Shown in pieces: positions 33,565 through 45,001 of a stretch of DNA of 64,000 nucleotides. Numbering within the stretch: position 1 is the stretch's first letter; every line of letters begins with the position of its first letter. The translations under genes were made by a program, and so were the position numbers. Under the pieces are notes generated by a model that searched no databases, was not told the origin of the DNA, and was given only the letters and a program-made list of their open reading frames with translations. The DNA is from Hemerocallis citrina (taxonomy: Eukaryota > Streptophyta > Magnoliopsida > Asparagales > Asphodelaceae): the NCBI GenBank assembly GCA_017893485.1, contig CM030362.1:180465166-180529165 (forward strand), in the 5' to 3' direction.

Positions 33565-35313
33565 TGATGTGTCTAATTTTTATGTAGATATTTGTACTCA
33601 TTTACCCATAAAAATTGCTTGTATTCATCTATATTGTTTATAATTCATCTTATTTCCATAGACTTTAGTTAATTAATTATTTTTGAGGGAATAAGATTTT
33701 TGATGCAAAAAGGTGAATATTTTTGGTAAAAATCAACAAACAAAACAAAAATATTGATTATTAATTTTTATTGTTTTGTTGAATTTTAAATTTTACAATT
33801 TTTCCGTGTGAAAAGCAAAATATAAATTAACAATAGAGCTGAAGATGCAATAATTTTTTAAAAAATGGGATTAATTGAGCCATTGTGATTATTAGTTAGT
33901 TTAATTAATTTAAACTAATTAAATTAATTTCTATTTGTAAATCTTAATTTCTGCTTTATTTTGTGTGTGCAGCACGTGCTTTAAGAAAAAGAAAGAGAAG
34001 AAAAAGAAGTATGAAATAAAAGATCAAATTAAAGAAGGAAGGAAATAAATAAAGATATGGGGTTTTTCTGCAAAAGTGAACCCTAATTCTTACATCTCCT
34101 ACTCTTATAAATACAACAGTAGATTGAAGAAAGAACACGCGCTTAACAAGAGGAGAGCGACGACTTCCTCAACTAAAAAAATTAAATTAAACAGAAAGAC
34201 AAAAATGAAAGAGAGAGTTCAGTGCTGCTGACGTCAGCGAAGTGGCCTCAGCTCGGGTTACCCAGGTGATGAAACAGAAGAGACAGGCCTCTGGCTCATT
34301 AGCATGGTGACATCAGCCTGGTCTGGGTCTGGGCATGACGTGGCAGCTCTGAGGCATGGAGAACGACAAAGAAGGAGCACTCACGTGGCTCTGTGCTCAA
34401 GGCATGCTGACGTCATCAGCTTGGCATGCGGAATTCGACGCAGAGAAGACGACAGACGAGAGAGAGAGAAAGAGAAGTGTTGATTTCAAGGCTTCGGTTT
34501 GCAATTTCTTTTACAAAAATAGTTCTTTTTGTATCTCTTTTCTTTCTCTAATTTTTTTATTTTGCAATCCAAGACAGTATTTGTTAGTTGCAATTATATT
34601 ATGAACTAAATTTTATTTTTCTAGGGCTTTGATGTAGCCTAATTTTGAAAACACAAATTTTAATTCCATATTATTTTTCTATTTTTTCCATGGTTGTGTG
34701 TTTGATTTTTGTTCTTAACGCTTACAATTGGTTGACCGACTTTTGTATGATCTAATAAATCATAGAGAACCCGAACTGGTAATTTTTGATTTTGAATTGT
34801 AGAATTAAATATCATTGATTGAGCAAAATTAGAGATGATTTACTGCGATTGATGTGACCGTTAAGAAATCCACAGAACTTAAAGAGTCTTCAATTAATTA
34901 AATTTGTGCATGAATTATGACAAACTGTTAGTTGAGGATATTTTTGGTGTTGTTCGAGAGAAAGCATTGAATACTTAGGAGATTTTGGTTTACAACTTGA
35001 AAAAAATAATATTTTTATTCACATGGAATTATAAATTGTGTGTGATTAACTAGGTGAAATCAAAAGCCCTAGAATTGATTTTTGCAATTAATAAACAACA
35101 AAATTTCAAATTCCACATCTTTTTAATTAATTTAGTTAAGTCTTTAGATTAATTTAATTTAGTTGATTTCTTTATTAATTTCGATTTTCCAAATAGTAGT
35201 TAATCTAGAAATTTCGGTACTCGATAAAATAATTAGTCCTTGTGGGTTCGACACTCTTTTCACTTAACTATACTACTTGTTGTGATTTTGTACACTTGCA
35301 AAAATCTACATCA
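33565..35313 (+). mobile_element. Element D, 3' LTR
   Basis: 1749 bp, TGATGTGTCTAATTTTT to CTACATCA. TATA box near 34104. It lacks the TA repeat and the C2 insertion. Confidence 0.92.
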
Positions 35314-35929
35314 ATCCACTACTAAGTCAACCCTTATTATACCGGCTTGTTATCATTGTATTAACAATCAGTTATGATCATGCATGTGATCAATGTGGGC
35401 GATGATATCAATACTCATGCAATAGGTACAATCGATGAGACCGGTAGCACTAGTACAATTTCAAGATGATATCAAGACTATACAATACATGAAATATACA
35501 TGGTCTAATTCATTAAATATGGAAAACACCGTTTATATGTAATATATAACAATATATGGACTAAGTGTACTACAATTTCTATGTGCAAGATTTTAAGTTT
35601 CTGTGTCAGGAACCGGGTCAGAACCTCAGTACAAAATCGAGCAAATGACAAGGCATTATATTTGAATATTCCATAGTACAATAAATTTACGATTTGGGAT
35701 TGAAATCAACAATAATAGCACGATGAGAAGACTATGAATCAATAACATGGTACAATAAATAAACAATGGAGTTCAATTAGATATGATATTCAATTTGATT
35801 ACTACTTGCCGGATTTCAAAGAGTATTTTTTTAAACTAAAAACAAGAAAAATGAGTTCAAGAGAGGCTTTCCTGCTAGGAGACGATTTTGAATATTAAAA
35901 GAATAACGGGATAAGAATCCTGATGGCGA

Positions 35930-38096
35930 CACGTGCACTCACATGTGCACAACGAACAACAAGATCTCCAACACTCAACAGCAGCAGATCAACAAGCACA
36001 CATGGATCCCAAAGCAAAACAGCAACTCCAACTTCCTTCATACAAACAGCAACCACCAGTTTCGGATCCCGCTAGGAAAAAAAGCAAACACAACTCCACT
36101 GCTTCTTCCCCACTTCGACAGAGAGAGAGAGAGAGAGAGAAAGCGCAGGAGAATGTGGCAGAAACTGCGATGCGACCCTGCGACGACTGGTAACAACAGC
36201 GACGAGGGCGACGACGATGAGCGGCGGCGCTGCGATCGAGGAGCGACGGTAGCTGTGCAGAACGGCGACGCTCGAGCACTTTGTTCTGCTCTCAAAATAG
36301 AGGAGGCGAACAGCGAGGGTGTCGGGCTTGGACGACGATAACGAGCGGTTTGAAATCTGTGGAGAGACGGAGACGAAAGATCGATGGTGCGGAAGGAGGC
36401 ACAGGCGATGGTTAATGACGAGTGGCGGTTGGAGACGCAAGGCAACGACGGTGGAGGCGAGGAGCAGAGGTTGAAGGTGAGCCTGAGTTGGAGCTTCGAG
36501 CGGGACTGGAGGTGGACGAAGAAGGAAGATGAGGATCTCGGGGTGCGTCAAGGAAGGTGGCAGAGCACTGAAGAAGACGAGGAGCTTGAGGGTTGAGTGG
36601 ATGCAGTGGAGCTTCGATGGGTTCTCGGAGCTCTTCGGTGTTGGTCGTCGTGAGCACAGCGACGGGGGAAACAGGGTGATGATCTTTGGAGTGAGAGGAG
36701 GTGAGGGCAGTCGATGACTGTGGAGCTTCTGAGATCGGTAATGGCAGATTTGGTTTGACGAGGTGGATGGTGGAAGTCGGCAATGGCGAGCAGCGTCGAC
36801 GAGGAGGGCGAAAGGAGAGGTGGTCGACTGGGTGGAGGATGGCAGTGATAGTCGACGAGAACAGGGCTTCGAGTGGGGAAGATGAGCGGCTAGATGACTG
36901 TGGCGACGGTGGAGAACGGAGGATGGAGGAGCAACTTCGATGGGTCTCGGGAATGAAGTCAACTGGCAGCAAGGGGTAGTCGACTAGCGGGGAGTCGACA
37001 AGGGATTGCTTTAGTGGATGTGGCTGGTGGTGCTCGTCAAGGTGCAGTGCTAGCTTCGAGAGCGGGGGTCGGAGGATGGAGGACGGCAAGGAGAGGCAGG
37101 GGCTCTGCTTCGGGGCTATGGCGATGAGGGAGCAGCAAAGGTGTTGGGTGATGTTGGCGGCTCGACGAAGAAGACGACAGGGGCTCGATGGTGGGTGGCG
37201 CACAAGGCAGCGGGGCAACTGCAGCAGGGGGTTGGAGTCGATGGCAGGGTGGTTGCGGAGCGGCGGTTGAGGACAGGGTCGACGAGCACTGGTGAGTTCG
37301 GAAGTTGATGGGTTCACAAAGTTGAAGGACTTCGGGGATGACGACGGGGTGCAAGGTGGTCGCGGTCAGGACGGCGGCGGGAGATAAGGAGTCGCGAGGT
37401 AGTCGAGTAGATGGCAGGTGGCGAAGCTTGACGGGGTGGCAATGGCTGGAGTCATAGCGGTGGGGAGAGAGCTCGATGGGGGCGAGACAACGAGCAGGGA
37501 AATGGGTTTGAGCGGGGGAGGACAACAGGGATGAGCACAGCGGCAGTGAGGCGAGCGACGGGTGGCGCTCGGGAGGTCGAAGGTCGACATCGAGGCGAGC
37601 AACGGAGGAGATGCAAGGCAATAACGGGGGAGATGACAGGTGGTGGCAGAGTGTCAAGGCAAGGTTCGGAGGTGGGTTCGGCTGAACTTCATGGAAGGGG
37701 GAGGAAGATGAGGAGGCAGTCGGAGCATCGACGATTGTAGTGGGTGCTCGGAGGTACGGTGGTTGCTGTGATGGGCACGAAGATCAGGCAGTGAGGACGA
37801 TGGCGATATGGCGGTGGGAGTGGTGCTGGACGGTGATGAAGTTCCTCTGTTTCTCGCCGAAACAGAGAAGGACGAGGTGGCAGGGATTCGAGGTGACGTT
37901 AATGGCGATAAGGGTCTTCGGCGGCGAAGTCGACGATGTGGAGGAGGCGAGGCAATGGTCATTGCACTGGCGATGGAGGCGAGGGCGTCGAGGAGGGTGG
38001 CGGAGCGCTGAAGGGGAGCGAGGTGATGGGTTCTCTATTTCGAAACGGGGAAAAGAGAAAGAGAGTGGGAGAGAGAGAGAGAGAACGAGAGGGTGA
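35930..38096 (-). other. Expanded GC-rich leader of C1 LTR
   Basis: About 2.1 kb of CT/CG-rich sequence (minus strand) with GA-repeats at 36117-36142 and 38072-38092. Frames up to 301 codons overlap in several phases on both strands, all Ser/Pro/Arg-rich without a domain. The transcript leader reading is more likely than a gene. Confidence 0.55.
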
Positions 38097-38454
38097 TGGG
38101 TTTATAAAAATAATAATAAATATCATATAATATAATAGTGGGTAGTTGGAGATAGTGGGGGTTGTAGGTATGGGAATGTGCAAAGTGTGGGGACGTGAAG
38201 AGATTTGTATACGGGTAAGTATACAGGATTGATTCTGTACAAATACATATGGGTACTGGGTTTAGATTTGGGCTTGGTTTATGGGCTCAAAGCGTTTTAA
38301 TAAATTAGTTATAGGATTGGGCTTAACTTTGGGCTCAGGTTAGATATTAATAAATAATGAAATCAAAATATAAAATTGGGCTTTAGATGATGAGCTTCAA
38401 TTTAAATAATTAAATAATATAATATAGATCAAAACTGAGCTTTAACAAAAAAAA

Positions 38455-38610
38455 AATAATACTAATAATAACATATCTCTATAATAAAAAAATAATAATA
38501 ATAATAAAATAATAGTAACAATAATAATAATAACAGTGATAATGATAATGTCGATAATAATATTAATAGTAATAATAATAATAATAATAGTAACAACAAT
38601 AATAATGATA
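38455..38610. repeat. (AAT)n-rich microsatellite in C1 5' LTR
   Basis: Matches 22565-22725 in the C1 3' LTR with small indels. Confidence 0.85.
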
Positions 38611-38853
38611 ATATGTATCAAAGTAGAATTTGAGATTAACAAATTAATTAAAATCCAAACAGTAATAATATAGCATATAAATAGTCAATCAATTATAAAT
38701 AGAAAATATATCGTTATTCAAAATAAATGTAATCATAAATGTAATTATCGATTATAAAACACTTAGTAAAAGATCCAAAAACAATTTTAGTACAAAATAA
38801 GTTTATAGATAATCAAAATACCGGAAATATTCAGGAAATACGTATTTACGAGA

Positions 38854-39773
38854 ATGTGGATAAAACCACCAGTGTTCGAAGGCAAGGCGGATCCTGAGGC
38901 AGCAGGTGATTTGATCAGGTAGATAGAAACAGTGTTTGAGGTCTTGGAGACTCTAGAGGCTAGCAAGGTGAAGCTGGCCACTATTCAGCTAGAGAAGGAT
39001 GCCGGGGTATGGTGGCAGTCCAGGAAGTGAACCCTGGAAGATGAGCCTATTACCTGGGGAGACTTTCTGGAAGAGTTCCGCAGCCATCACTTCCCAATGG
39101 ATGTGTAGGAGAAAAAAGTAATTGAGTTCCTGGGCTTGTAACAGTGGAGCTTGTCAGTTTGGGAGTATGAGACGAAGTTCACTCAGCTCTCGAGGTATGC
39201 ACCGGAGTTAGTGATCGATGAGGCGAAGAAGGCACGAAAATTTGAGCAGGGGCTGAGGCCAAGTCTGAGGTCTCGGATGATACCCTTCGGTATTAGGAGG
39301 TTTGATAAGCTAGTCAGGAGGGCTGCAGCTACGAAAGCCAACATGGAGCAGTATCAGTTGGCTCAAACCAAGAAGAACAACTGGAGTGCTGGCAAGAGGC
39401 CCGCAGCATCTAGCAACTTCAAGGGGCAACCCCCAGCACAAAGGTTCAGACCAACTAGGGAAAATACCATTTCTGTGGCGGGAAAGCCAAGAAACGGAGG
39501 TACCGGAGCCCCATGTGTGACCTGTTACAATTGTGGGGAAGCTAGTCATTTCAAGACCGATTGCACCAAGCCCCAGAACCCGATAACTTGCTTCAACTGT
39601 GGGAAGGAAGGACATACCAAGCCCTATTGCCCACAGCTCCAGCAAGGAGGGCAGAGGCAGAAGCAGGTCGACCAGGGGAAGAAACCATACCGGCAGGGGC
39701 AAGTATTCACTCTGACTGAAGAAGATGTAGATGATACGGACAATGTCATCACCGGTATGGGACCATCTGAATA
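38854..39773 (+). pseudogene. Element E gag
   Basis: The frame opens mid-gag (WIKPPVFEGKADPEAA), so the N-terminus is lost at the junction with C1. Capsid-like text follows (WGDFLEEFRSHHFP ... VWEYETKFTQLSRYAPELV) and then two zinc knuckles, CYNCGEASHFKTDC and CFNCGKEGHTKPYC, near 39525-39630. One frame holds from 38854 to 39773 with four stops (38920, 39028, 39106, 39139); each fits a Trp or Gln codon changed by a C-to-T or G-to-A transition. Gag would bind and package the element RNA. Confidence 0.9.
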
Positions 39774-39875
39774 GAGCTTTACTGTTGTTATTTCCTATTT
39801 TAAATTAGAAAAGTGTTATGAACTGAGAGTATTCATTATGTAACAGGAGAACTTCTAATAAATTGAATAAAGGCT

Positions 39876-40163
39876 ACTGTTTGGTTAGATACTGGATCGT
39901 CTCACACCTTTGTGTCTCCTAAATTTGCAAAATTATTAGGAGTTTAGCTGAAGATTTTTCCTCTAAAGATTCTAGCAGTAGCTACACCTTCAGCAGAAAC
40001 ATTGACTACAGATTGGTACTATGCTGATTGTGGCCTCGAGATCGGAGGAAGAGTCCTTGGAATCGATCTCATAGAGTTGGCAGTCTTAGGGGTCGATATA
40101 ATCAATGGCATAGACTGGATGTAGATCTATAGTGCCAATATCGAATGCAAGAGCAAGGAGGTT
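39876..40163 (+). pseudogene. Element E aspartic protease
   Basis: VWLDTGSSHTFVSPKFAKLLGV carries the intact DTGS active site (39888-39899). GVDIINGIDWM later corresponds to the usual DVILGMDWL block. Two in-frame TAG codons break the frame (near 39943 and 40120). It is in frame 0, while gag is in frame 1, so a frameshift separates them. Confidence 0.85.
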
Positions 40164-41303
40164 ATGGTGAAGGCACCGAAAGGAACAGAAGTTACATTTC
40201 ATGGGAAGAGGAAGTGCAAGCAGTTGATGGCAGATATGACCAAAAAGAAGACTCCTGAAGAAGTCAAGAAGATTCCTGTAGTCCGCAATTTTCCGACAGT
40301 ATTTTTGGAAGATCTACCCGGACTACTATCTCATCAGGATGTAGAGTTCAGCATTTCCATTCAGTCAGGGAGTGCTTACAGAATGGCACCAGTAGAACAT
40401 GATGAGGTCAAGAAGCAGATTGAAGAACTGTTGGGCAATGATTTTATTAGACCGAGTTCATCACCTTGGGGAGTGCCAGTTTTATTGGTGAAGAAAAAGG
40501 ATGAATCGATGAGGATGTGCATCGATTACAGTGAGCTGAACAAGGTGACTGTCCAGAATAAGTATCCGATTCTGCGAATCGATGATCTGTTTGACCGACT
40601 ACGAGTAGCAGTTTTCTCCAAGATAGATCTTCGGTCAGGGTATCACCAAGTTTGTGTTAAGAGGATGTACACAAGACTACATTCCAAATTCGACATGGGC
40701 ATTATGAGTTCTTGGTTATGCCGTTCGGAGTGACGAATACACCGGCTATATTAATAGACATAATGAACAGGGTCCTGCGACCATTCATCGTCTCCTTCGT
40801 CGTGGTGTTTATCGACGACATTCTAATATACTCCAAGTCGGAGGAAGAGCATGCTGGGCTTTAGCCTAAGTCTTAAAAAAGTTGCAGGAAAAGAAGCTGT
40901 ATGCCAAATTATCCAAGTGTGACTTCTGGAAGTCCGAAGTCGCGTTCTTGGGTCATATCATTTCTAAAGAGGGAGTGAATACTGATCCGCAAAAGATAGA
41001 GGCAATAAAGGATTGGCCAAGACCCACAGTAGTGAAAGAGATCAGAAGCTTGTTGGGTTTGACTGGTTACTACCAGAGGTTTATTCAGGGCTATACTCAG
41101 ATAGTCATGCCACTCACTGGACTTACAAGGAAGAATGTGATTTTTAAGTGGACGGAGCAGTGCGAAGCAAGTTTTCAGAAGTTAAAGGAGAGGTTGACTA
41201 TCGCTCCAATACTGGCTTTGCCGAGAGCATGGATTGATTATGACGTATACAGTGATGCTTCACACCGAGGATTGAGCTGTGTATTGATGCAAGAGGGAAA
41301 ATA
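40164..41303 (+). pseudogene. Element E reverse transcriptase and start of RNase H
   Basis: This copies element RNA into DNA. Recognisable blocks: [46 protein letters not shown], then a frameshift near 40660, [11 protein letters not shown] and the catalytic [14 protein letters not shown] (near 40810-40850), a stop near 40866, then KCDFWKSEVAFLGHIIS and GYYQRFIQGY. The RNase H start (DVYSDASHRGLSCVLMQ) follows. Order and spacing fit a Tekay/Del-type chromovirus. Confidence 0.92.
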
Positions 41304-41722
41304 AAATGAAAATAGAAAATTTCTAATATATATATTTAATAGCTTATGGATCTAGGCAATTAAGACTGCATAAGAAAAATTACCCAACCCATGATTTAGA
41401 GTTGGAAGCAATTATTTTGTCTTTGAAGCAATGGAGGAACTATTTGTACTGAGAGAAGGTCAATATGTACACAGACACAAGAGCCTGAAGTATATTTATC
41501 AGCAGAAAGATCTGAATTTGAGGCAGAGGAGGTGGTTGGAAGTGCTTGAGGATATCCGTCCTGAAATAAAGTATCATTCGGGCAAAACAAATGTGGTAGC
41601 AGATGTGCTCAGTCGGAAGAGCAACTTGTCTTGTTTGATCACAACTAAGGAGAAATTAGCAGAGGAGCTCGATCGAACTGGAATAGAAGTGTTGGTGCAA
41701 GGACTGGGAGCGTCTTTAGCAT
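41304..41722 (+). pseudogene. Element E RNase H
   Basis: A small AT-rich disruption at 41300-41340 precedes [21 protein letters not shown], then MYTDTRALKYIYQQKDLNLR and KTNVVADVLSRKS, the normal end of the domain. Frame changes near 41450 break it. Confidence 0.85.
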
Positions 41723-42590
41723 AGTTGAGACTTCAGCCCACACTGAGAGAGAAGATTGTCGACGGTTAGAGGTCTGATCCAGAGATCCAGAAGATGAAAG
41801 AGCAGGCCGGCGCATGCAAATTGGTAGAATTCCAAGTGAAGGACAAAGTGTTATGGTTTGGAGAAAGGTTGTGTGTACCCGACCAAGCAGAACTGAGAAA
41901 GAGCATTCTACAGGAGACACACACCACTCTTTTATCAGTGCACCCAGGGAGTACCAAGATGTACAAGGATATTAAACTGCATTTCTGGTGGTCAGGAATG
42001 AAGAGGAATATGGCAGAGTTTGTTGCAAAGTGTGCAACTTGTCAACAAACCAAGGCAGAGAATCAGAAACCCGGAGGATTGTTGCAGCCATTACCCATTT
42101 CGGAGTGGAAATGGGATAACATCAGCATGGATTTCATCACAGGGCTACCCAGGAGTCCCAAAGGAAATGATGCGATTTGGATGATAGTGGATCGACTCAC
42201 CAAATCTGCACACTTTTTGGCAATGAAGATTACTTGGTCAGTGGAGAAGTTGGCAGAATTGTATGTCGGGGAGATCGTGAGATTGCATGGAATTCCCGTA
42301 ACATTTTTTTTATATCTAGATGCGCGGTTCACATCACATTTTTGGAGGAGTCTTCAGGCAGCTTTGGGGACAAGGAATGACTTCAGTACAGCATTTTTTC
42401 CTCAAACTGATGGAATTCGGTGGAAGCTGGGAGAGACATTAGCTATGGTGGAATTTCCTACAACAACAGCTTTTAGACTAGCATCGGTATGGCACCATAT
42501 GAAGCTTTGTATGGAAAAAAGTGTTGAACACCGGTGTGCTGGTATGAAGTGGGGGAAAGGCAAATGTAGGGGCCAGAAATAGTGTAATAG
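41723..42590 (+). pseudogene. Element E integrase core
   Basis: The zinc-binding HHCC region is visible (HTTLLSVHPGSTKMYKDIK ... CATCQQTK), followed by the catalytic core with the first Asp (SMDFITGLP) and second Asp (LDARFTSHFW). After AFFPQTDG about 20 codons are missing: the GQSERTIQTLED segment with the catalytic Glu is gone, and the text resumes at FGGSWE in another frame. This integrase could not insert DNA. Confidence 0.9.
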
Positions 42591-43085
42591 AATTCAGAGA
42601 AGATCGAGTTGATCAGGAAGAGGCTGGTGGATGTATAGAGCAGACAAAAGAGTTATGCCAACAATCGGAGAAGGGATCTGGAGTTTGAAGAAGGTGACTA
42701 TGTTTTCCTGAAAGTATCTCCAACAAAGGGTGTGATTCGATTTGGGAAAGGAGGAAAGTTAGCCCCAAGATACATAGGGCCATACAAGATATTAAAGAGA
42801 ATTTGGAAGACAGCTTATCGGTTGGAATTTTCGGAAGAGCTAGCCCAAGTGCACAATGTCTTTCACGTGTCTATGTTACGAGGTTACATTCTTAATCCAA
42901 GTCATCACTTACCAGAAGTGCCAGAGGGTCTGCAGTTAGATCAGAGCTACAAGGAGCGTTCTGTGGAGATTGTGGACCGACGGGAGAAAGTTTTGAGAAA
43001 CAAAACTATACCTATGTCAAGGTTGTGTGGAAGAATCAAGTGGTTGAGGAAGCCACCTAAAAATCTGAGGAGAGGATGTTGAGAG
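42591..43085 (+). pseudogene. Element E integrase C-terminus and chromodomain-like tail
   Basis: GDYVFLKVSPTKG and the GPYKILKRI block and VFHVSMLRGYI form the C-terminal domain. The tail (SVEIVDRREKVLRNKTIP, then VVWKNQVVEEAT after a frame change, MLRDHPELFDY in the end) resembles the chromodomain-type end of Tekay/Del elements, which steers insertion to heterochromatin. Confidence 0.8.
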
Positions 43086-43169
43086 ACCATCCTGAGCTTT
43101 TTGACTACACCTTGTAAATTTTATTTTCTTTTGTTTCTCTAACTCTTTAAGCGTAGTAATGAGGACAGA

Positions 43170-43187
43170 ACTATTCTAAGAAGGGAG
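43170..43187 (+). other. Element E polypurine tract
   Basis: CTATTCTAAGAAGGGAG before the 3' LTR; same style as family A (CTCTTCTAAGGAGGGAGTGA). Confidence 0.75.
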
Positions 43188-43838
43188 TGTTATAACATCT
43201 CCAAAAAATAAAATAAAATTTTAATATTTTTGCATGTGAATTGCACGTTAAATTTTATGCATTTTAGTCCATAAAATTTTCTAAGTGTTATACACAATTT
43301 TTCTTCTCATTTTATTTTTCACACTTATGTTATTTATTTTAATTAAATCCATTAGGCCTGGATCCTCTTTTAATGCCCACAAAAATTAATTAAAAAGAGA
43401 AGCCCATGTTTTATTCTACACTTAATTGAACACTTTAAATCCTACTACACTTGTCATGCAACATACACCTATAATTAAATTAGGAAGGAGAAGGAGCAAC
43501 TTTTGTGTTGGAGCTTGGAGCAATTTTCTAGGAGTCTATTTACATTTGCATCAAGAACATGTGAGTGTCTCTTTTGCTTTCTAAATTATTGTAGTATGCG
43601 CATATAGGAAAATTTATGGTTGAAATTGATGATTGGTATGAGTTCTTCAAATTACCTTTGTGATGCATATTGTGTTATTAGCATTTTAGTAGTAATGAAA
43701 TGTGGGTAATTTATGCATGCTAATTGAAAGTTTCATCATAGAATCGATAGGTTGTAAAATTGAAATTTATTAAAAGCTTGTTGGAAGGTTGTTAGGCATA
43801 AATAGTATGCCATGATAAGATTATAAGAATTATGCATA

Positions 43839-44380
43839 TCTATATAATAAATTACAATGAAAGCTATCAAGTGGCTCACAATCAATCCCCCCTAAAATCA
43901 AAGGCCTAGATCAAACCTCACAAAACATATTTTTCCTCCAAAATTTCAAACTCCAAAACCAAAATTTCCCCCCCAAAACAAAAAAAACTTATTACTTTAT
44001 TACTATCTCTCTCTTCTCTCTTCACTTTTTCATATTTCTCTCTTTCTCTCTTTCCCTATCTCTCTCTCCCATTCTTTCTATATTTACTTAGAAATTTAGA
44101 TTTTCAGAATTTTAATATTTTTTTTGTACATGTTATATTGGAAATAGTTAAATATCTCTTCAACCTCATACTTAAAGTTCTAAAAAGTTAGATTTTATAA
44201 CCACATTTATAATTATTTTTCAACATATACTAATGGAAACATGGCCTTTTATTTACAACTAATTATTATCATACTATTCAAACTTGAGCTACATAATTGT
44301 TGTTTTACTGTTTACAGGTTTTTCGTGTTTTGTATCGTTCCAAAGACGTGCCGTAGGCACATGCCCACGGACAAATCTAG
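43839..44380 (+). mobile_element. Short non-autonomous Helitron
   Basis: Starts TCTATATAATAAATTAC after an A (43838) and ends with hairpin GTGCC-gta-GGCAC (44348-44360), 16 bases, then CTAG (44377-44380) before a T. A/T flanks, 5'-TC, a hairpin close to the end and CTRR are the marks of Helitrons, which move as rolling circles with host-element Rep-helicase. At 542 bp it codes for nothing. No TSD is expected. Confidence 0.85.
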
Positions 44381-45001
44381 TATATACATAAAGTTGTTAA
44401 CCTGTGCATAAGAAATTGTGTAAAAATTAGGGGTGAATTATAAAATCAATGAGGAGATGAGAATTGCTAAGATGAATTAAAAATATTCATGTTAGTTGTT
44501 TTAAATAGAAGTGTATGTTTATGAAAGTTCTTAAAATTTCCATTTAGAAATATTTGTGTAAAACTTAATTCTTATATGGATGAAATCAGTGATAATCATC
44601 TCTTGAAGTCTAAGAATTTATTTTATGAAAATTAAATTGAGAGAAAAGACTAGAAATCAAAATAAACAATTGAGTAAAAATGAGATGAAATCAGAGACTG
44701 GAGTTAAAACATTTTGAACTCCTATATGATCAGCTGAGCGCTTGGGCTTTATGGCTAGCTGTAACGCCCCGAATCCCAAATACACTGAATTCGAGATGTT
44801 CTACAGGATCTTTTCGCTTCCTTTAGTACAATTTTACAAGGAAATTTAAAACTTTACACTTTACATCAGAGTTTACATCAATATTACATTTACATTGCAC
44901 AGCGAAGCAAATTTTACAACAATGAACCATATATACAACAACATTGTATCATCTTTAAGCATTTGTCCCTCTTTTATCAAGCCATTTACCTACATATAAC
45001 A

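Larger units (their letters stand above)
24509..35318 (+). mobile_element. Element D, nested LTR element with TSD ATCCA
   Basis: D (24514-35313) has LTRs with TGATGT...ACATCA ends (5' copy mutated to AGATGT), a tRNA-Asp primer site, gag and protease remains, a 3' UTR and polypurine tract, and a 5-bp TSD ATCCA at 24509-24513 and 35314-35318. Reverse transcriptase and integrase are absent. Gag and protease resemble the Diaspora/Athila branch of Ty3/gypsy. It sits in the predicted intron of the C1 LTR. Confidence 0.9.
35314..38853 (-). mobile_element. Element C1, 5' LTR, start segment
   Basis: After element D the minus-strand family C LTR resumes and runs to 38853, where its first ~12 bp (TGTAATCCC) are missing and gag sequence of element E begins. 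Total LTR length without D is about 4.3 kb, longer than C2 because the GC-rich leader is about 2 kb. Confidence 0.85.

Noticed and set aside
36072..37317. Minus-strand frames of about 300 codons, Ser/Pro-rich
   Set aside because: They overlap in several phases inside a GC-rich LTR leader, have no domain, and do not match the shorter C2 leader in frame.
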